NCBI GenBank assembly: GCA_011371465.1
Contig: DRQL01000133.1
Span: 1 to 28,495, forward strand
Length of the DNA: 28,495 nucleotides
From: Gammaproteobacteria bacterium
GTDB lineage: Bacteria > Pseudomonadota > Gammaproteobacteria > DSM-19610
Reading direction: 5' to 3'
Shown in pieces: positions 15,696 to 24,612 of this stretch. The notes under the pieces are model-generated. The model did not search any database. It was not told the DNA's origin and saw only the letters and a program-made list of their open reading frames with translations. The translations under genes were made by a program, and so were the position numbers. Each line of letters starts with the position of its first letter. The first letter of the stretch is position 1.

Positions 15696-16724
15696 TCAGA
15701 CCAGGCCGAGGCGCTGCCCCAGTTGTTGCGATAAACGTTCCTGCGGTGAAGCTTCCAGCACACGACACTGTACATCACCCAGCATCTCCGGTTGCCCGGA
15801 CAGCTGGTTCAGGGCAAAGCGCCGTATCAATCTCCGCTCGACAAAGCGCTGCACCATGCGCTGGTAGCGCGCATTGGGCAGGCTCTGTTGCGGTCGCAGG
15901 CTGATCACCGGGCGTCGCGCGCAAATCGCTTCGGTGAGCATGGTCATGCTGTCCTCGGTCACGAACACGTTTTCGGCGATACCCAACCAGGCCTCGGCGC
16001 GGTACTCATCCCCCCTGCTGTACAGGCACTGCGCCGCCAGCACCGTTTGATCCAGCATCCCCGTGAGCCGCTGCTCTGCCTCTGCACCGGTGCGTCGCGA
16101 ACTGACCAGCAGCCAGCGTATGCCCTGCGACTCCGCCAGCTTCTGCATCAGCTTTGCCAGCGCGCGCCAGTCGGGCTCCCGGTACCGGTAACCGGCGCCA
16201 TCGCCGCCGACCAGCATGCACCAGCAGCGCTGCGCACCCGGACCGGCCTGCTCACGGAACCGGGCTGCCTGTTGCTCCAGCCGGTGCTCATCCAGCGCGC
16301 AGGGCGGTAACTCCAGCGGCAGGTAGACCGGCGAACGGTCGGGCGGCTCAAGCGTCAGCACCGCCCGGAAATGCTCGGGGGACAACCTGCGCAGGGAGCC
16401 GGTAAACACATTGGGGACCTGCCTGAGCCGCGCCAGCCAGGCATTGGCGAACGAAGTTTTACCCCCGGCGGACACAATCAGGTCACACTCCGCCGGCGGC
16501 GGTGCATCGATGGCGTAAAACAACTGCAGCAAACGGTACGGCAAGGGAGTCTGTACCCGGTTCAGCAGCAGGCGCAGGATGTTTCGGCCAAAACCAAAGC
16601 GCAACCGGGTCGTTACCCGGTACTCCTCCACCGGTTGCAGGCGCCGCAGCGCCGCCACTACCCCGCGCGACAGATTATAGTGGCCTGGCTGGTCATCCGA
16701 CAGCACCCAGACCCGCAACGGCAT
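15696..16724 (-). CDS. ELM1/DUF1022-like putative glycosyltransferase, copy A
   Basis: From the ATG at 16724 (MPLRVWVLSDDQPGHYNLSRG) the protein has 342 residues. It carries the marks of the family annotated as mitochondrial fission ELM1-like: DDQPGHYNLSRGV, VSAGGKTSFANAWLAR, VGGDGAGY, and VTEDSMTMLTEAI followed by RPVISLRP. The fold is GT-B-like and bacterial members usually sit in LPS or polysaccharide gene clusters; no biochemical function is firmly known to me. It begins 10 bases after the deacetylase stop and is the last gene of the four-gene operon. It shares the same motif order as the gene at 18644-19540 but is not a recent duplicate. Confidence 0.82.
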   Translation of the reverse strand: MPLRVWVLSDDQPGHYNLSRGVVAALRRLQPVEEYRVTTRLRFGFGRNILRLLLNRVQTPLPYRLLQLFYAIDAPPPAECDLIVSAGGKTSFANAWLARLRQVPNVFTGSLRRLSPEHFRAVLTLEPPDRSPVYLPLELPPCALDEHRLEQQAARFREQAGPGAQRCWCMLVGGDGAGYRYREPDWRALAKLMQKLAESQGIRWLLVSSRRTGAEAEQRLTGMLDQTVLAAQCLYSRGDEYRAEAWLGIAENVFVTEDSMTMLTEAICARRPVISLRPQQSLPNARYQRMVQRFVERRLIRRFALNQLSGQPEMLGDVQCRVLEASPQERLSQQLGQRLGLV

Positions 16725-16734
16725 TGGCTCCCGC

Positions 16735-17547
16735 TCACCAGCCACGCCGGCCTCCGCGCATCCGTAGCAGAAAGGCGAGCCAGCGGTCCTTGCCACTGAT
16801 CTTGATGCGCGGCAATTCCAGGGGTTCCCAGCGCGCCGGGTCTTCCAGCGCTTCGCGCGTGGTCACCGCGCTCCGGTACCCGGCAGAGCGCACCAGCTCC
16901 ACCTGTTCCGGGCGGTACAGGCCGAACGGAAACGCAAAACTGTCCACCGCAACGCCGAAACGTTCCTGCAGCACCCGCCTGGACTCCACCAGTTCCCGCC
17001 GCACGGCGGCCTCGTCCAGTGCTGCAAAATTTGCGTGGGTCATGCCGTGCGATCCCAGTTCAATACAACCGGAGGCCAGCATCTCCTCTACCTGTGCGTC
17101 ACTCAGTTTGGCTTCCTTTTTCAGTTCACCCTCGTCGTGGTGTGCCTTGCGCCGTACTGACCAGTCCCGGTCGAAGCGGTCCACGACCAGGTAGAGCGTG
17201 GCCTTGCAGTGGTATTTTTTCAGCAGCGGCAACGCCTGCAGCAGGTTGTCGGCATAACCGTCATCAAAGGTGATGGCAAAGGACTTTTCCGGTAAGCGGC
17301 CGGCCTGCGCGACCAGCTCGCTGACGGTATAACTGTGCCAGCCCTGTTGCGACAGCCAGCGCAGCTGCCTGGCAAACATCCCGGGCGCCACGCGCAGGCC
17401 GTTGAAGCGCGCGCCGCGCCGCGGTGGCGCAATCATGTGGTACATCAGGATGCGCGGATAATGGTAACTGACGGCGGGACGCCACCAGGCGTAGCGCAGG
17501 GAAAACCAGGCCAGCACGAAGACTGCCGGCAGCAGCACCAGGATCAT
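16735..17547 (-). CDS. Polysaccharide deacetylase (NodB domain), membrane-anchored
   Basis: The 270-aa protein has an N-terminal membrane segment (ILVLLPAVFVLAWFSLRYA), so the catalytic part probably faces the periplasm or is tethered to the membrane. The NodB metal site is complete: TFDDGY (D95, D96) and SHGMTH (H167, H171), with a later AFPFG and LPRIKI. These enzymes remove N-acetyl groups from sugars in a polysaccharide or lipid-linked glycan. The ATG overlaps the preceding glycosyltransferase stop (ATGA). A role in trimming an LPS core or envelope glycan sugar fits the context, but the substrate cannot be read from sequence. Confidence 0.9.
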   Translation of the reverse strand: MILVLLPAVFVLAWFSLRYAWWRPAVSYHYPRILMYHMIAPPRRGARFNGLRVAPGMFARQLRWLSQQGWHSYTVSELVAQAGRLPEKSFAITFDDGYADNLLQALPLLKKYHCKATLYLVVDRFDRDWSVRRKAHHDEGELKKEAKLSDAQVEEMLASGCIELGSHGMTHANFAALDEAAVRRELVESRRVLQERFGVAVDSFAFPFGLYRPEQVELVRSAGYRSAVTTREALEDPARWEPLELPRIKISGKDRWLAFLLRMRGGRRGW

Positions 17548-18662
17548 GCGTGCTGCAAGCCGCGGTAGACGGCGAGCGTCCGGTCGACCATATCCTGCAC
17601 AGTGGTAAACGCCGCGGGAGCCGTTTCTACCGGGCGCTCCAGCAGTGCCCGGCTGGTCTTTTCCAGCGCATCGAGGTCACCGCGAGGCACCCGTCCCTGC
17701 GGGAACACCCTGGCCAGCGCATCACCGACACCACCGTCATCGTAGCCAACCACAGGCACGCCCAGGTTGAGCGCTTCGTGCGCGGTGCGCCCGAAGGACT
17801 CGGGCTTTGCCGACAGCGAATAAACGATATTGGACACCGCCAGTATGTCGCGCAGGTCCATGCGGTGACCGGTAAAACTCACAGCGCCATCCAGTCCCAG
17901 TTCCTGCACCTTGCGCCGCACCTCGCGCAGGTACGCCGCGTGTGCCGGGTCTTCGCCGCCGACGATCAGGCCATACACCGGGAGATCCGCCTGCACCAGC
18001 CTGGCCAGCAACTGCAGGAAATCCAGGTGCCCCTTGAGCCGCGTAATCCGTCCCGGCAGCGTCAGCACCTGGCGTTCCAGCAGGAAGGGGAAGTCCTGGT
18101 ACCAGCGCGCCATCCAGGAGTCCGCCGGGCGGTAGGCAAAGGGATAGACTTTGGGATCGATACCGCGCTCGATGACGTGGATGCGGCTGCTTTCTGTTTT
18201 GGGATAGTGCTCCTGCACATAGCGCCGCGTGGCTTCCGAAACCGCGATCACGGCTTCACCACGGGTCATGATGCGGCTGTAACGGCTGACGGAATACAGG
18301 CCGTGCACCGTGGTAACGAAATGCGGCCGGATCGGCTCAGGCATGCCGCGCCAGGCCAGCCAGGCGATCCACGCCGGCAAGCGCGAACGCGCATGCAGGA
18401 TGTCGATGCTCCGGTCCAGCACCAGCGCACGCAGGCGCCTGACCAGGCGCAGTGTCCAGATCGACTTCCTGCCGATGGGCCATTCGATGTGCTCGCTGCC
18501 CTGTCCCGTCAGGCGACTGACCAGCTGGCCGCCGGAAGACATCACCAGCGAGCGGTGTCCCGCCCTGACCAGGCCGGCGCCCAGTTCCAGGGTGCCACGC
18601 TCGACACCGCCTGATTCCAGCGCGGGCAGCAATTGCAGAACAGTTAATGGTTTGTCAGCCAA
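17544..18662 (-). CDS. Glycosyltransferase family 4 (GT-B)
   Basis: The 372-aa product is a GT-B retaining glycosyltransferase. The N-terminal domain has VLQLLPALESGGVERGTLELG, typical for the acceptor side. The C-terminal donor domain has PGRITRLKGHLDFLQLL, VSFTGHRMDLRDIL and the EX7E block PESFGRTAHEALNLG. The only suitable start is TTG at 18662 (MADKPLTVLQ), inside the end of the upstream ELM1-like gene, so initiation is probably coupled to that gene's translation. It overlaps the downstream deacetylase. It likely adds a sugar to an LPS core or related glycan; the sugar is not predictable. Confidence 0.9.
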   Translation of the reverse strand: MADKPLTVLQLLPALESGGVERGTLELGAGLVRAGHRSLVMSSGGQLVSRLTGQGSEHIEWPIGRKSIWTLRLVRRLRALVLDRSIDILHARSRLPAWIAWLAWRGMPEPIRPHFVTTVHGLYSVSRYSRIMTRGEAVIAVSEATRRYVQEHYPKTESSRIHVIERGIDPKVYPFAYRPADSWMARWYQDFPFLLERQVLTLPGRITRLKGHLDFLQLLARLVQADLPVYGLIVGGEDPAHAAYLREVRRKVQELGLDGAVSFTGHRMDLRDILAVSNIVYSLSAKPESFGRTAHEALNLGVPVVGYDDGGVGDALARVFPQGRVPRGDLDALEKTSRALLERPVETAPAAFTTVQDMVDRTLAVYRGLQHA

Positions 18663-19540
18663 TGTACTCTAATCCAGTCGGCGCAGCGTTGCGCTTCGTT
18701 CAGGGGTTGCTGCGGCCCGGCCAGCGGTTGCAGGCTTCCCGGTGCGGCCACCCATTGATCCTGCACCAGCGCATCGATGCCGTCCGTGACGCGGTTCGCG
18801 CGCCTGCGCGGCACCTGCAGGAGCCCGACGCGGGCGCCGGCCGTCAACGCTTCATACACCATCGACACACTGTCTTCACTCACCCAGGCTTCCCCGGCCG
18901 TAGCCAGGCTGTCCGCCAGCCAGTCCTGCGGTGCCGACTCCCAGGGCGTGATTTCCATGCCGTAACGGTCATCCAGCGCCTGCAGCAGGCTTGCCGGTGT
19001 CCGCGGTGAGGTACCCAGCATCCATCGCTTGACCGGGCGCTGCTGCAGCAACCGCCCGAGCTGGGAAAGGATACCCTCGTCATCCCATCGGTAGTGCCGC
19101 GAAGGACCGCCCAGCAATACCAGACCGGTACCTGCGTCATGCGCACCACCCGGTGTGATGGCATTGAGCACCCCGCGCGTGGTCAGCACGTTGGCCGCCG
19201 TAAACCGGCCATCGTGTTCCGGCACCAGGCACAGGTCGAAGCAGGCGAGCGGCAGCGTCGGCTTCATCAATACTACCGCGCGCCCGCCCCGGTGCCTGCG
19301 CGCAGCCAGCAGGTGCCAGTGCGTGGCGTGCCCGGCACCCAGCAGCAGGTCGGGAGCTGGCAACTCCCTGCCGGGGTCATAGCGTGCGGTCAGCCATGAG
19401 CGGAACCCGCTGCCGGCTTTTTCTACCGGGATATCGAAAACATCGACCGCCAGTTGTTCCTGCAATGCGGTGACCAGTCCCCGGCTTTGCGCGTCATGAC
19501 CGGCTTTGCCATCGACAAAGCGCCACAGCGTTACTGGCAA
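18644..19540 (-). CDS. ELM1/DUF1022-like putative glycosyltransferase, copy B
   Basis: I place the start at TTG 19540 because AAGGAGG lies 8 bases upstream and the family motifs begin immediately after (LWRFVDGKAGHDAQSRGL), giving 298 aa. The frame is open further upstream, but that extension is proline- and glycine-rich and not family-like. Motifs: DGKAGHDAQSRGL, LLLGAGHATHWHLLAARR, VLLGGPSRHYRWDD and VSEDSVSMVYEALTAG. It is the first gene of a four-gene minus-strand operon with a GT4, a deacetylase and a second ELM1-like protein. The stop lies 19 bases inside the glycosyltransferase gene. Confidence 0.82.
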   Translation of the reverse strand: MPVTLWRFVDGKAGHDAQSRGLVTALQEQLAVDVFDIPVEKAGSGFRSWLTARYDPGRELPAPDLLLGAGHATHWHLLAARRHRGGRAVVLMKPTLPLACFDLCLVPEHDGRFTAANVLTTRGVLNAITPGGAHDAGTGLVLLGGPSRHYRWDDEGILSQLGRLLQQRPVKRWMLGTSPRTPASLLQALDDRYGMEITPWESAPQDWLADSLATAGEAWVSEDSVSMVYEALTAGARVGLLQVPRRRANRVTDGIDALVQDQWVAAPGSLQPLAGPQQPLNEAQRCADWIRVHWLTNH

Positions 19541-19702
19541 GGCGATGCCCTCCTTGAAGAAACCGGGGCCACCTGAACCTCCCGTGTTGTTTCTGTACCG
19601 GTGAAATGGCCGGGTTATGCTGTACGGGCCCGGGATGCCTGGCCGGTGCACACCTGAAATGCCGTATCCTCGCCTTTCAGGCGCAGTGGGTAATCCGGAC
19701 AT

Positions 19703-19886
19703 TGTTGGGTTACGCTGCGCTAACCCAACCTACAATACTGCATGTGCACATCCGCATTTTTCCGGTGGGCCTGGAATCCGGGCCTTGTCGGGTCACGCTG
19801 CGCTAACCCAACCTACATAGCCATGAAACGCCAACAACCGCATCACCCCCAACCCGTAGGTCGGATTAGCGCAGCGTAATCCGACA
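19703..19886. repeat. Palindromic repeat cluster 3 (three copies)
   Basis: The 369-bp gap between the start of the ELM1-like gene and the end of the zinc-ribbon gene holds copies at 19703-19733 (+, stem GTTGGGTTA), 19786-19816 (+, GTCGGGTCA with partly unpaired partner) and 19856-19886 (-, GTCGGATTA). Three different stem versions occur in one cluster. The genes on both sides read leftwards, so the copies are not confined to convergent ends. No gene is visible; the operon promoter should lie between 19541 and 19702, but I see no clear boxes. Confidence 0.88.
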
Positions 19887-19909
19887 AATCCCCGCCCCAA
19901 CCACACCGG

Positions 19910-20164
19910 TCAATCCCTGAGCACGTACTCGGCTCCACAATACGGGCATTTCGCCCTGCCCGTATCCTCGATGGGCAGGTACACGCGCGGGTGCGAGTTC
20001 CACAGGGTCATGCTGTCCATCGGACAGTGCAGCGGCAGATCCGCGCGGGTGACTTCGTAACGGTTTTCTGCGTTGGCTTCAATGTATTTGCTGCCGCCGG
20101 CATCCGCCGCGGTGTTGGGACTAGGCACAGTGCTTACCTCGTTTATCCTGTTGGTGTCAGCCAC
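19910..20164 (-). CDS. Small zinc-ribbon protein (zf-CHCC family)
   Basis: The 84-aa product ends with LHCPMDSMTLWNSHPRVYLP and KCPYCGAEYVLRD. The C-x-n-H-x-n-C-x2-C layout matches the zf-CHCC family, whose eukaryotic relative is the NDUFS6 subunit of complex I. In many beta- and gammaproteobacteria a protein like this lies next to ilvE or LPS genes. Its start overlaps the end of ilvE by 22 bases, so it is co-expressed. Function in bacteria is not established. Confidence 0.88.
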   Translation of the reverse strand: MADTNRINEVSTVPSPNTAADAGGSKYIEANAENRYEVTRADLPLHCPMDSMTLWNSHPRVYLPIEDTGRAKCPYCGAEYVLRD

Positions 20165-21066
20165 CCGGCGTGTTCGGCACGCCGGCCGTGGACCTGGTCA
20201 AAATACAGACCCTGCAGTTTTTCCGTGACCGGACCGCGCGAACCGGAACCGATGGTGCGGTTGTCCACTTCCCGGATCGGCGTCACCTCGGCCGCGGTAC
20301 CGGTAAAGAAGGCCTCGTCAGCGACATACACTTCGTCACGGGTAATGCGTTTTTCACGGATCTCCAGCCCCTGTTCCCGGGCAAGGATCATGATAGTATC
20401 GCGGGTGATCCCTTCCAGAGCGGAAGTCAGATCCGGTGTGTACAGCACGCCGTTGCGCACGATAAAGATATTCTCACCACTGCCTTCGGCGACATAACCC
20501 TCGTTATCCAGCAGCATCGCTTCGTCGTAACCGTCGGTCATGGCTTCGTTCAGTGCCAGCATGGAATTCATGTAGTTGCCGTTGGCCTTGGCCTTGCACA
20601 TGGTGATGTTGACGTGGTGCCGGGTGTAGGACGAGGTACGGATACGAATACCCTTCTCCAGATTTTCCTTGCCCAGGTAGGCACCCCACTCCCAGGCGGC
20701 GACGATCACATGCACTTTCAGGTTATCCGCACGCAGGCCCATGCCTTCCGAACCGTAGAAACACATGGGCCGCAGGTAGGCCGAGTCCAGTCCATTCTCG
20801 CGCACCACGTCGAGCTGCGCCTGGTTGAGTGTGTCCCGGTCAAACGGCATCGGCATCTGCAGGATGTGCGCGGAGCGGAACAGGCGATCGGTATGCTCCT
20901 GGAGGCGGAAAATCGCCGTACCCTGTTCAGCGTGATAGGCCCGCACGCCCTCGAAGACACCCATTCCGTAGTGCAGGGTGTGGGTCAGCACGTGGGTAGT
21001 GGCATCCCGCCAGGGACGCATTTCCCCGTCGTACCAGATGACACCGTCACGATCGGCCATCGACAT
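20143..21066 (-). CDS. ilvE: Branched-chain amino acid aminotransferase IlvE
   Basis: IlvE is a PLP enzyme (fold type IV) that interconverts leucine, isoleucine and valine with their 2-oxo acids using glutamate. The 307-aa product has GVFEGVRAY, RLQEHTDRLFRSA, YLRPMCFYGSEGMG, the PLP lysine in KAKANGNYMNSMLA, EGSGENIFIV, and GITRDTIMILA, with TGTAAEVTPIRE near the end. The ATG at 21066 is preceded by AAGGAG at good spacing. The 3' end overlaps the zinc-ribbon gene. Lying next to glnE, it reproduces the glnE-ilvE-LPS order known in Pseudomonas. Confidence 0.97.
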   Translation of the reverse strand: MSMADRDGVIWYDGEMRPWRDATTHVLTHTLHYGMGVFEGVRAYHAEQGTAIFRLQEHTDRLFRSAHILQMPMPFDRDTLNQAQLDVVRENGLDSAYLRPMCFYGSEGMGLRADNLKVHVIVAAWEWGAYLGKENLEKGIRIRTSSYTRHHVNITMCKAKANGNYMNSMLALNEAMTDGYDEAMLLDNEGYVAEGSGENIFIVRNGVLYTPDLTSALEGITRDTIMILAREQGLEIREKRITRDEVYVADEAFFTGTAAEVTPIREVDNRTIGSGSRGPVTEKLQGLYFDQVHGRRAEHAGWLTPTG

Positions 21067-21160
21067 GTATTTTCTCCTTCATTCGTACTCTCTGTTCAGT
21101 GTCGTTGTCGGGTTGTGTAGCCATAATAACACCGGCATCGCGTCCGCTTTTGGTGGTTTT

Positions 21161-21460
21161 TGTCGGGTTGTGTTGCGCTGACCCAATCTGTTAGCTCTGT
21201 CCTGGCCCTGGCGGCAATTCTGTTGGATTACGCTTCGCTAATCCAACCTACGATGCTGCTGGTGCTGTGTTGCCCTGGCCTGACTTTGCCGGCTTCCCTG
21301 TTGGATTACACTGCGCTGATCCAACCTACTGGTGCGGGGTTACTCCGGCGTTGGGTCTGGGCTCGGCGGAATAATTTTGTTGGATTACGCTGCGCTAATC
21401 CAACCTACGGGCTACGAGCGGTGCTGTACGTAGGTCGGATTAGCGTAGCGTAATCCGACA
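21161..21460. repeat. Palindromic repeat cluster 4 (five copies)
   Basis: The 407-bp gap between ilvE and glnE holds copies at 21161-21190 (+, degenerate), 21221-21251 (+), 21299-21329 (+), 21378-21408 (+) and 21430-21460 (-). The second to fourth use GTTGGATTA/TAATCCAAC and the last uses GTCGGATTA/TAATCCGAC. The third carries changes in the loop (ACACTGCGCTGAT). Spacing is irregular, 40-80 bp. Apart from these and the ilvE ribosome site, nothing gene-like is seen; the space 21067-21160 should contain the ilvE promoter. Confidence 0.9.
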
Positions 21461-21473
21461 TATCACCGGTTCG

Positions 21474-24380
21474 CTAGCTCTCCATCAACCGCTTCCAGAT
21501 ATCCGCAACCTTTTTGCGCTGCATGGGCAGCACATCGTCCGCCACCACCACCGACGCATCCGCCAGGGTCAGCCGGTGGCTGACAGCGCGGTATTGCCGG
21601 TAAGCCTCGATCAGCGTCTGGGCGTAGGCGGATTTCAGCAAACCCGCGGTCGCCAGCGCTTTCAGCAGGTGGATGGTATCCGTATGTTGCAGCAATTCCG
21701 GGTGGTCGTTACACCAGCGCAGAACGAGATATTGGACCATAAATTCGATATCAACGATACCTCCCCGACCCTGTTTGAGGTGGAATCCGCCGCCACGCAC
21801 CCTGCCCAGCTCGGTGCGCATGCGTTCGCGCATGTCGCGCACTTCCGCGCGCAGGTTTTCCAGCCGGGCGTCGGCACTGAGCACCTGCGCTCGTATCTCG
21901 TTGAAAGCCTTGCCCAGTGCCCGGTCACCGGCCACCGGCCGCGCGCGCACCAGTGCCTGGTGCTCCCACACCCAGGCGTCCTCACGCTGGTAGCTGGCGA
22001 ATGCATCGATACTGCTGACCAGCATCCCCGAGTTGCCGGAGGGGCGCAGTCGCATGTCCACCTCGTACAGGGTGCCGGCCGCGGTGAAGGTCTCCAGCAT
22101 ATGGATAATGCGCTGACCGAGGCGCGTCAGGAACACGGCGTTGTCCACGGACTTGCGGCCCGCGGTCTTTTGCGCACTGCCCGCGCTGTCGTGCAGGAAC
22201 ACCAGGTCCAGGTCCGAGCCGTAGCCCAGCTCCATACCACCCAGCTTGCCGTAGGCAATGATGGTGAAAGCCACCGGCCGCCGCTTGCCACCGTGCCGGC
22301 AGTGCGGCGCACCGTAACGCCGCACCATCTCCGCCCAGGCAATGGACAGGACTTTTTGCAACACTACCTCGGCGATCATGGTCAGTTCATCGCTCACCAG
22401 GGTGACGGGCGCCGCACCGGCAATGTCAGCCGCCGCGACCCGCAACACCATGCTGCGCCGGAACTGGCGCAGACGATCCATCTGCTGTTCCAGGTCGCCG
22501 GCTTCCACCGCACCCAGGTACTGCTGCTCCAGTTCAGCCTCCAGTTCGCTGCGCACCAGCGGGGCATACAGGGTGCGGGGATCGAGCAACTGGTCCAGCA
22601 GCATCGGGAAACGCGCAATCTGCTCGGCGATCCAGGCGCTGGCCGCGCACAGCTTGACCAGTTGCGACAGCACCAGCGGGTTTTCCTGCAGCAGGGCGAT
22701 GTAGGTAGTACGTCCGGCAATGTGTTCCAGCACGCCGGCCAGCCGTCCCATGACACAGGCCGCGTCAGGCTGACGCCCGACCGCCGCCAGCACCATGGGC
22801 AACAGGGCATCGAAACGGATCCGCCCCTGCGGGCCCAGGTGGCGCGAGGCTGCACCGGAACGCAACTGCTCCACCCAACGCAGCGCTTCGGTCGCATCGT
22901 CAAAACCGTTCGCCTCCAGCACCCTGCGTGCCTCTTCATCGGACAGGCGACCCAGCCACAGCTCAGTCAGTGCGTCGGGCGCCTCGGCCTGCTGTGCCTG
23001 TGGCGATGCAAACACCTGCTGGAAGTGCGTTTCTACCTGGCGACGGTGTTTATTCAGTACCGCGCGAAACGCTTTCCAGTCCGCGCACTGCATGGCCTCT
23101 GCCAGGCAGGCACGCTCCTGCTCGGACTCTGGCAGGTTGTGTACCTGCTGATCGTGCATGGCCTGCAAACGGTTTTCCGCGCGGCGCAGAAAGCGGTAGG
23201 CATCGATCAGCTCGGTCACACAGTGCGCCGGCAGCAATTGCAGGTCGGCCAGGCTGTTCAACACATCGATCACACCCCGCTGGCGCAGGCGCGCTTCACG
23301 CCCGCCGCGCACCAGCTGGAACGCCTGGGCGATGAACTCGATTTCGCGAATGCCGCCCGGGCCCAGCTTGAGGTGATCCTCCTGGCCCTTGCGCTCGATC
23401 TCGTTGTGGATCTGCCGCTTGAGATCACGCAGGGCATCGAAGGTGTGAAAATCCAGGTAACGGCGGTACACGAAGGGGCGCAACAGCTCCATCAGGGCGG
23501 CTTTCGACGATTCGTCGCCCGTCACCGGCCGCGCCTTGATCATGGCGTAACGCTCCCATTCCCGCCCCTGCGACTGGTAATAGTCTTCCAGCGCCTCGAA
23601 ACTGCACACCAGCGCGCCGGCATCACCGTAAGGCCGCAGCCGCATATCCACCCGGAACACAAAACCGTCCTGGTCGCGGTTGGACAGGGCCTGGATCAAC
23701 GCCTGCCCCAGGCGGGTAAAATACTGTTCCGGGCTCAGCGCACCACGCCTGCGGGCGGCGACCGCATCCGGGTAGGCAAAAATCAGGTCGATATCCGAGG
23801 AAAAATTCAGCTCAAAGGCACCCAGCTTGCCCATGGCAATCACGATCAGCGGGACCGGCCGCCGGTCCGGGCCGACGGGTGCGGGCGTCTCTTTGGCCTG
23901 CCAGGCCGTCAGCTGCTCCAGCGCGCCCTGGATACAGGCATCGGCCAGGTCGGACAGGTCACGCAGGGTCTCTTCCAGCGGAGCCCAGCCCGCCAGGTCC
24001 CGCCAGGCGATACGCAACATCTCCCGCTGGCGCAGTGTGCGCAGTGTGCGGTGCAATTCAGTTTCCGTACGGCAGCGGGCAAGCCGGTCCCGCACCCGTT
24101 GCGCCAGTACGCCCGGCCAGGAATCCGCCAGCAGGTCACCGCTATCCAGCAGGTCCCGTAGCAGCCCGGGCGTCCGCTGGCAGAGACCGGCAACAAACGC
24201 ACTGATGGCAAATACGCGGCGGCCGATGGCCTGAAAACAGGGGTCCTGCGGCACCCGCTGCGATGCGGCGACCGCGGCCTGCCGGTAATCCTCCCAGCGG
24301 TTTGCCGCCGGCTCCCGCAGCATCCCGGGAAGCCGGACACAAGCTCCTGTATCAGTGGATTTTTTTCTTTTTCCTGCCAC
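21474..24380 (-). CDS. glnE: Bifunctional glutamine synthetase adenylyltransferase/deadenylase GlnE
   Basis: GlnE adds AMP to glutamine synthetase and removes it, under PII control, so matching nitrogen assimilation to supply. The 968-aa length is typical. Two nucleotidyltransferase domains are visible: the N-terminal deadenylase with MGKLGAFELNFSSDIDLIF (residues 183-201) and RVDMRLRPYGDAG, and the C-terminal transferase with YGKLGGMELGYGSDLDLVF (about 709-728) and EVDMRLRPSGNSGM. FHLKQGRGGIVDIEFMVQY closes the second. The GTG start at 24380 lacks a clear ribosome site and is followed by a lysine-rich, A-rich stretch; ATG 24323 is an alternative start. Repeat clusters lie on both sides. Confidence 0.96.
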   Translation of the reverse strand: MAGKRKKSTDTGACVRLPGMLREPAANRWEDYRQAAVAASQRVPQDPCFQAIGRRVFAISAFVAGLCQRTPGLLRDLLDSGDLLADSWPGVLAQRVRDRLARCRTETELHRTLRTLRQREMLRIAWRDLAGWAPLEETLRDLSDLADACIQGALEQLTAWQAKETPAPVGPDRRPVPLIVIAMGKLGAFELNFSSDIDLIFAYPDAVAARRRGALSPEQYFTRLGQALIQALSNRDQDGFVFRVDMRLRPYGDAGALVCSFEALEDYYQSQGREWERYAMIKARPVTGDESSKAALMELLRPFVYRRYLDFHTFDALRDLKRQIHNEIERKGQEDHLKLGPGGIREIEFIAQAFQLVRGGREARLRQRGVIDVLNSLADLQLLPAHCVTELIDAYRFLRRAENRLQAMHDQQVHNLPESEQERACLAEAMQCADWKAFRAVLNKHRRQVETHFQQVFASPQAQQAEAPDALTELWLGRLSDEEARRVLEANGFDDATEALRWVEQLRSGAASRHLGPQGRIRFDALLPMVLAAVGRQPDAACVMGRLAGVLEHIAGRTTYIALLQENPLVLSQLVKLCAASAWIAEQIARFPMLLDQLLDPRTLYAPLVRSELEAELEQQYLGAVEAGDLEQQMDRLRQFRRSMVLRVAAADIAGAAPVTLVSDELTMIAEVVLQKVLSIAWAEMVRRYGAPHCRHGGKRRPVAFTIIAYGKLGGMELGYGSDLDLVFLHDSAGSAQKTAGRKSVDNAVFLTRLGQRIIHMLETFTAAGTLYEVDMRLRPSGNSGMLVSSIDAFASYQREDAWVWEHQALVRARPVAGDRALGKAFNEIRAQVLSADARLENLRAEVRDMRERMRTELGRVRGGGFHLKQGRGGIVDIEFMVQYLVLRWCNDHPELLQHTDTIHLLKALATAGLLKSAYAQTLIEAYRQYRAVSHRLTLADASVVVADDVLPMQRKKVADIWKRLMES

Positions 24381-24612
24381 GCGGCAAGGTTAACCTGAAA
24401 GCGGGTGTTGCGCAGCCTGAATTGCGTGTGCGGGAAAGGCCGTGGGGACACATACTCGTGCCGAACTGCAATGTATTGAAAATTTTACGAAATACGGAGG
24501 AGTCACCGGTGTGCTGGACAGGGTCGGGTGCAGCAGGGGGTGGCGTAGGTCGATTCGGGGGTGGCGAATTTGTGTAGAATGATGGTTGGGGGATGGTGGC
24601 TGATTTTCGGGT

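Noticed and set aside
19541..19702. N-terminal extension of the first ELM1-like protein from ATG 19702
   Set aside because: The extension is low-complexity and unlike the family. A strong ribosome site directly precedes TTG 19540.
21161..21460. Possible CRISPR array
   Set aside because: The repeats are regularly palindromic but irregularly spaced, in both orientations, with differing stems. There are no unique spacers of constant length and no cas genes.
21576..24161. 861-codon plus-strand open frame antisense to glnE
   Set aside because: It lies wholly opposite glnE, which has clear motifs; the translation has no domain-like pattern. Long antisense frames are expected at this GC content.
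24340..24380. Possible frameshift at the A-rich 5' end of glnE
   Set aside because: The protein is full length without it, and the alternative frame upstream shows no family similarity.
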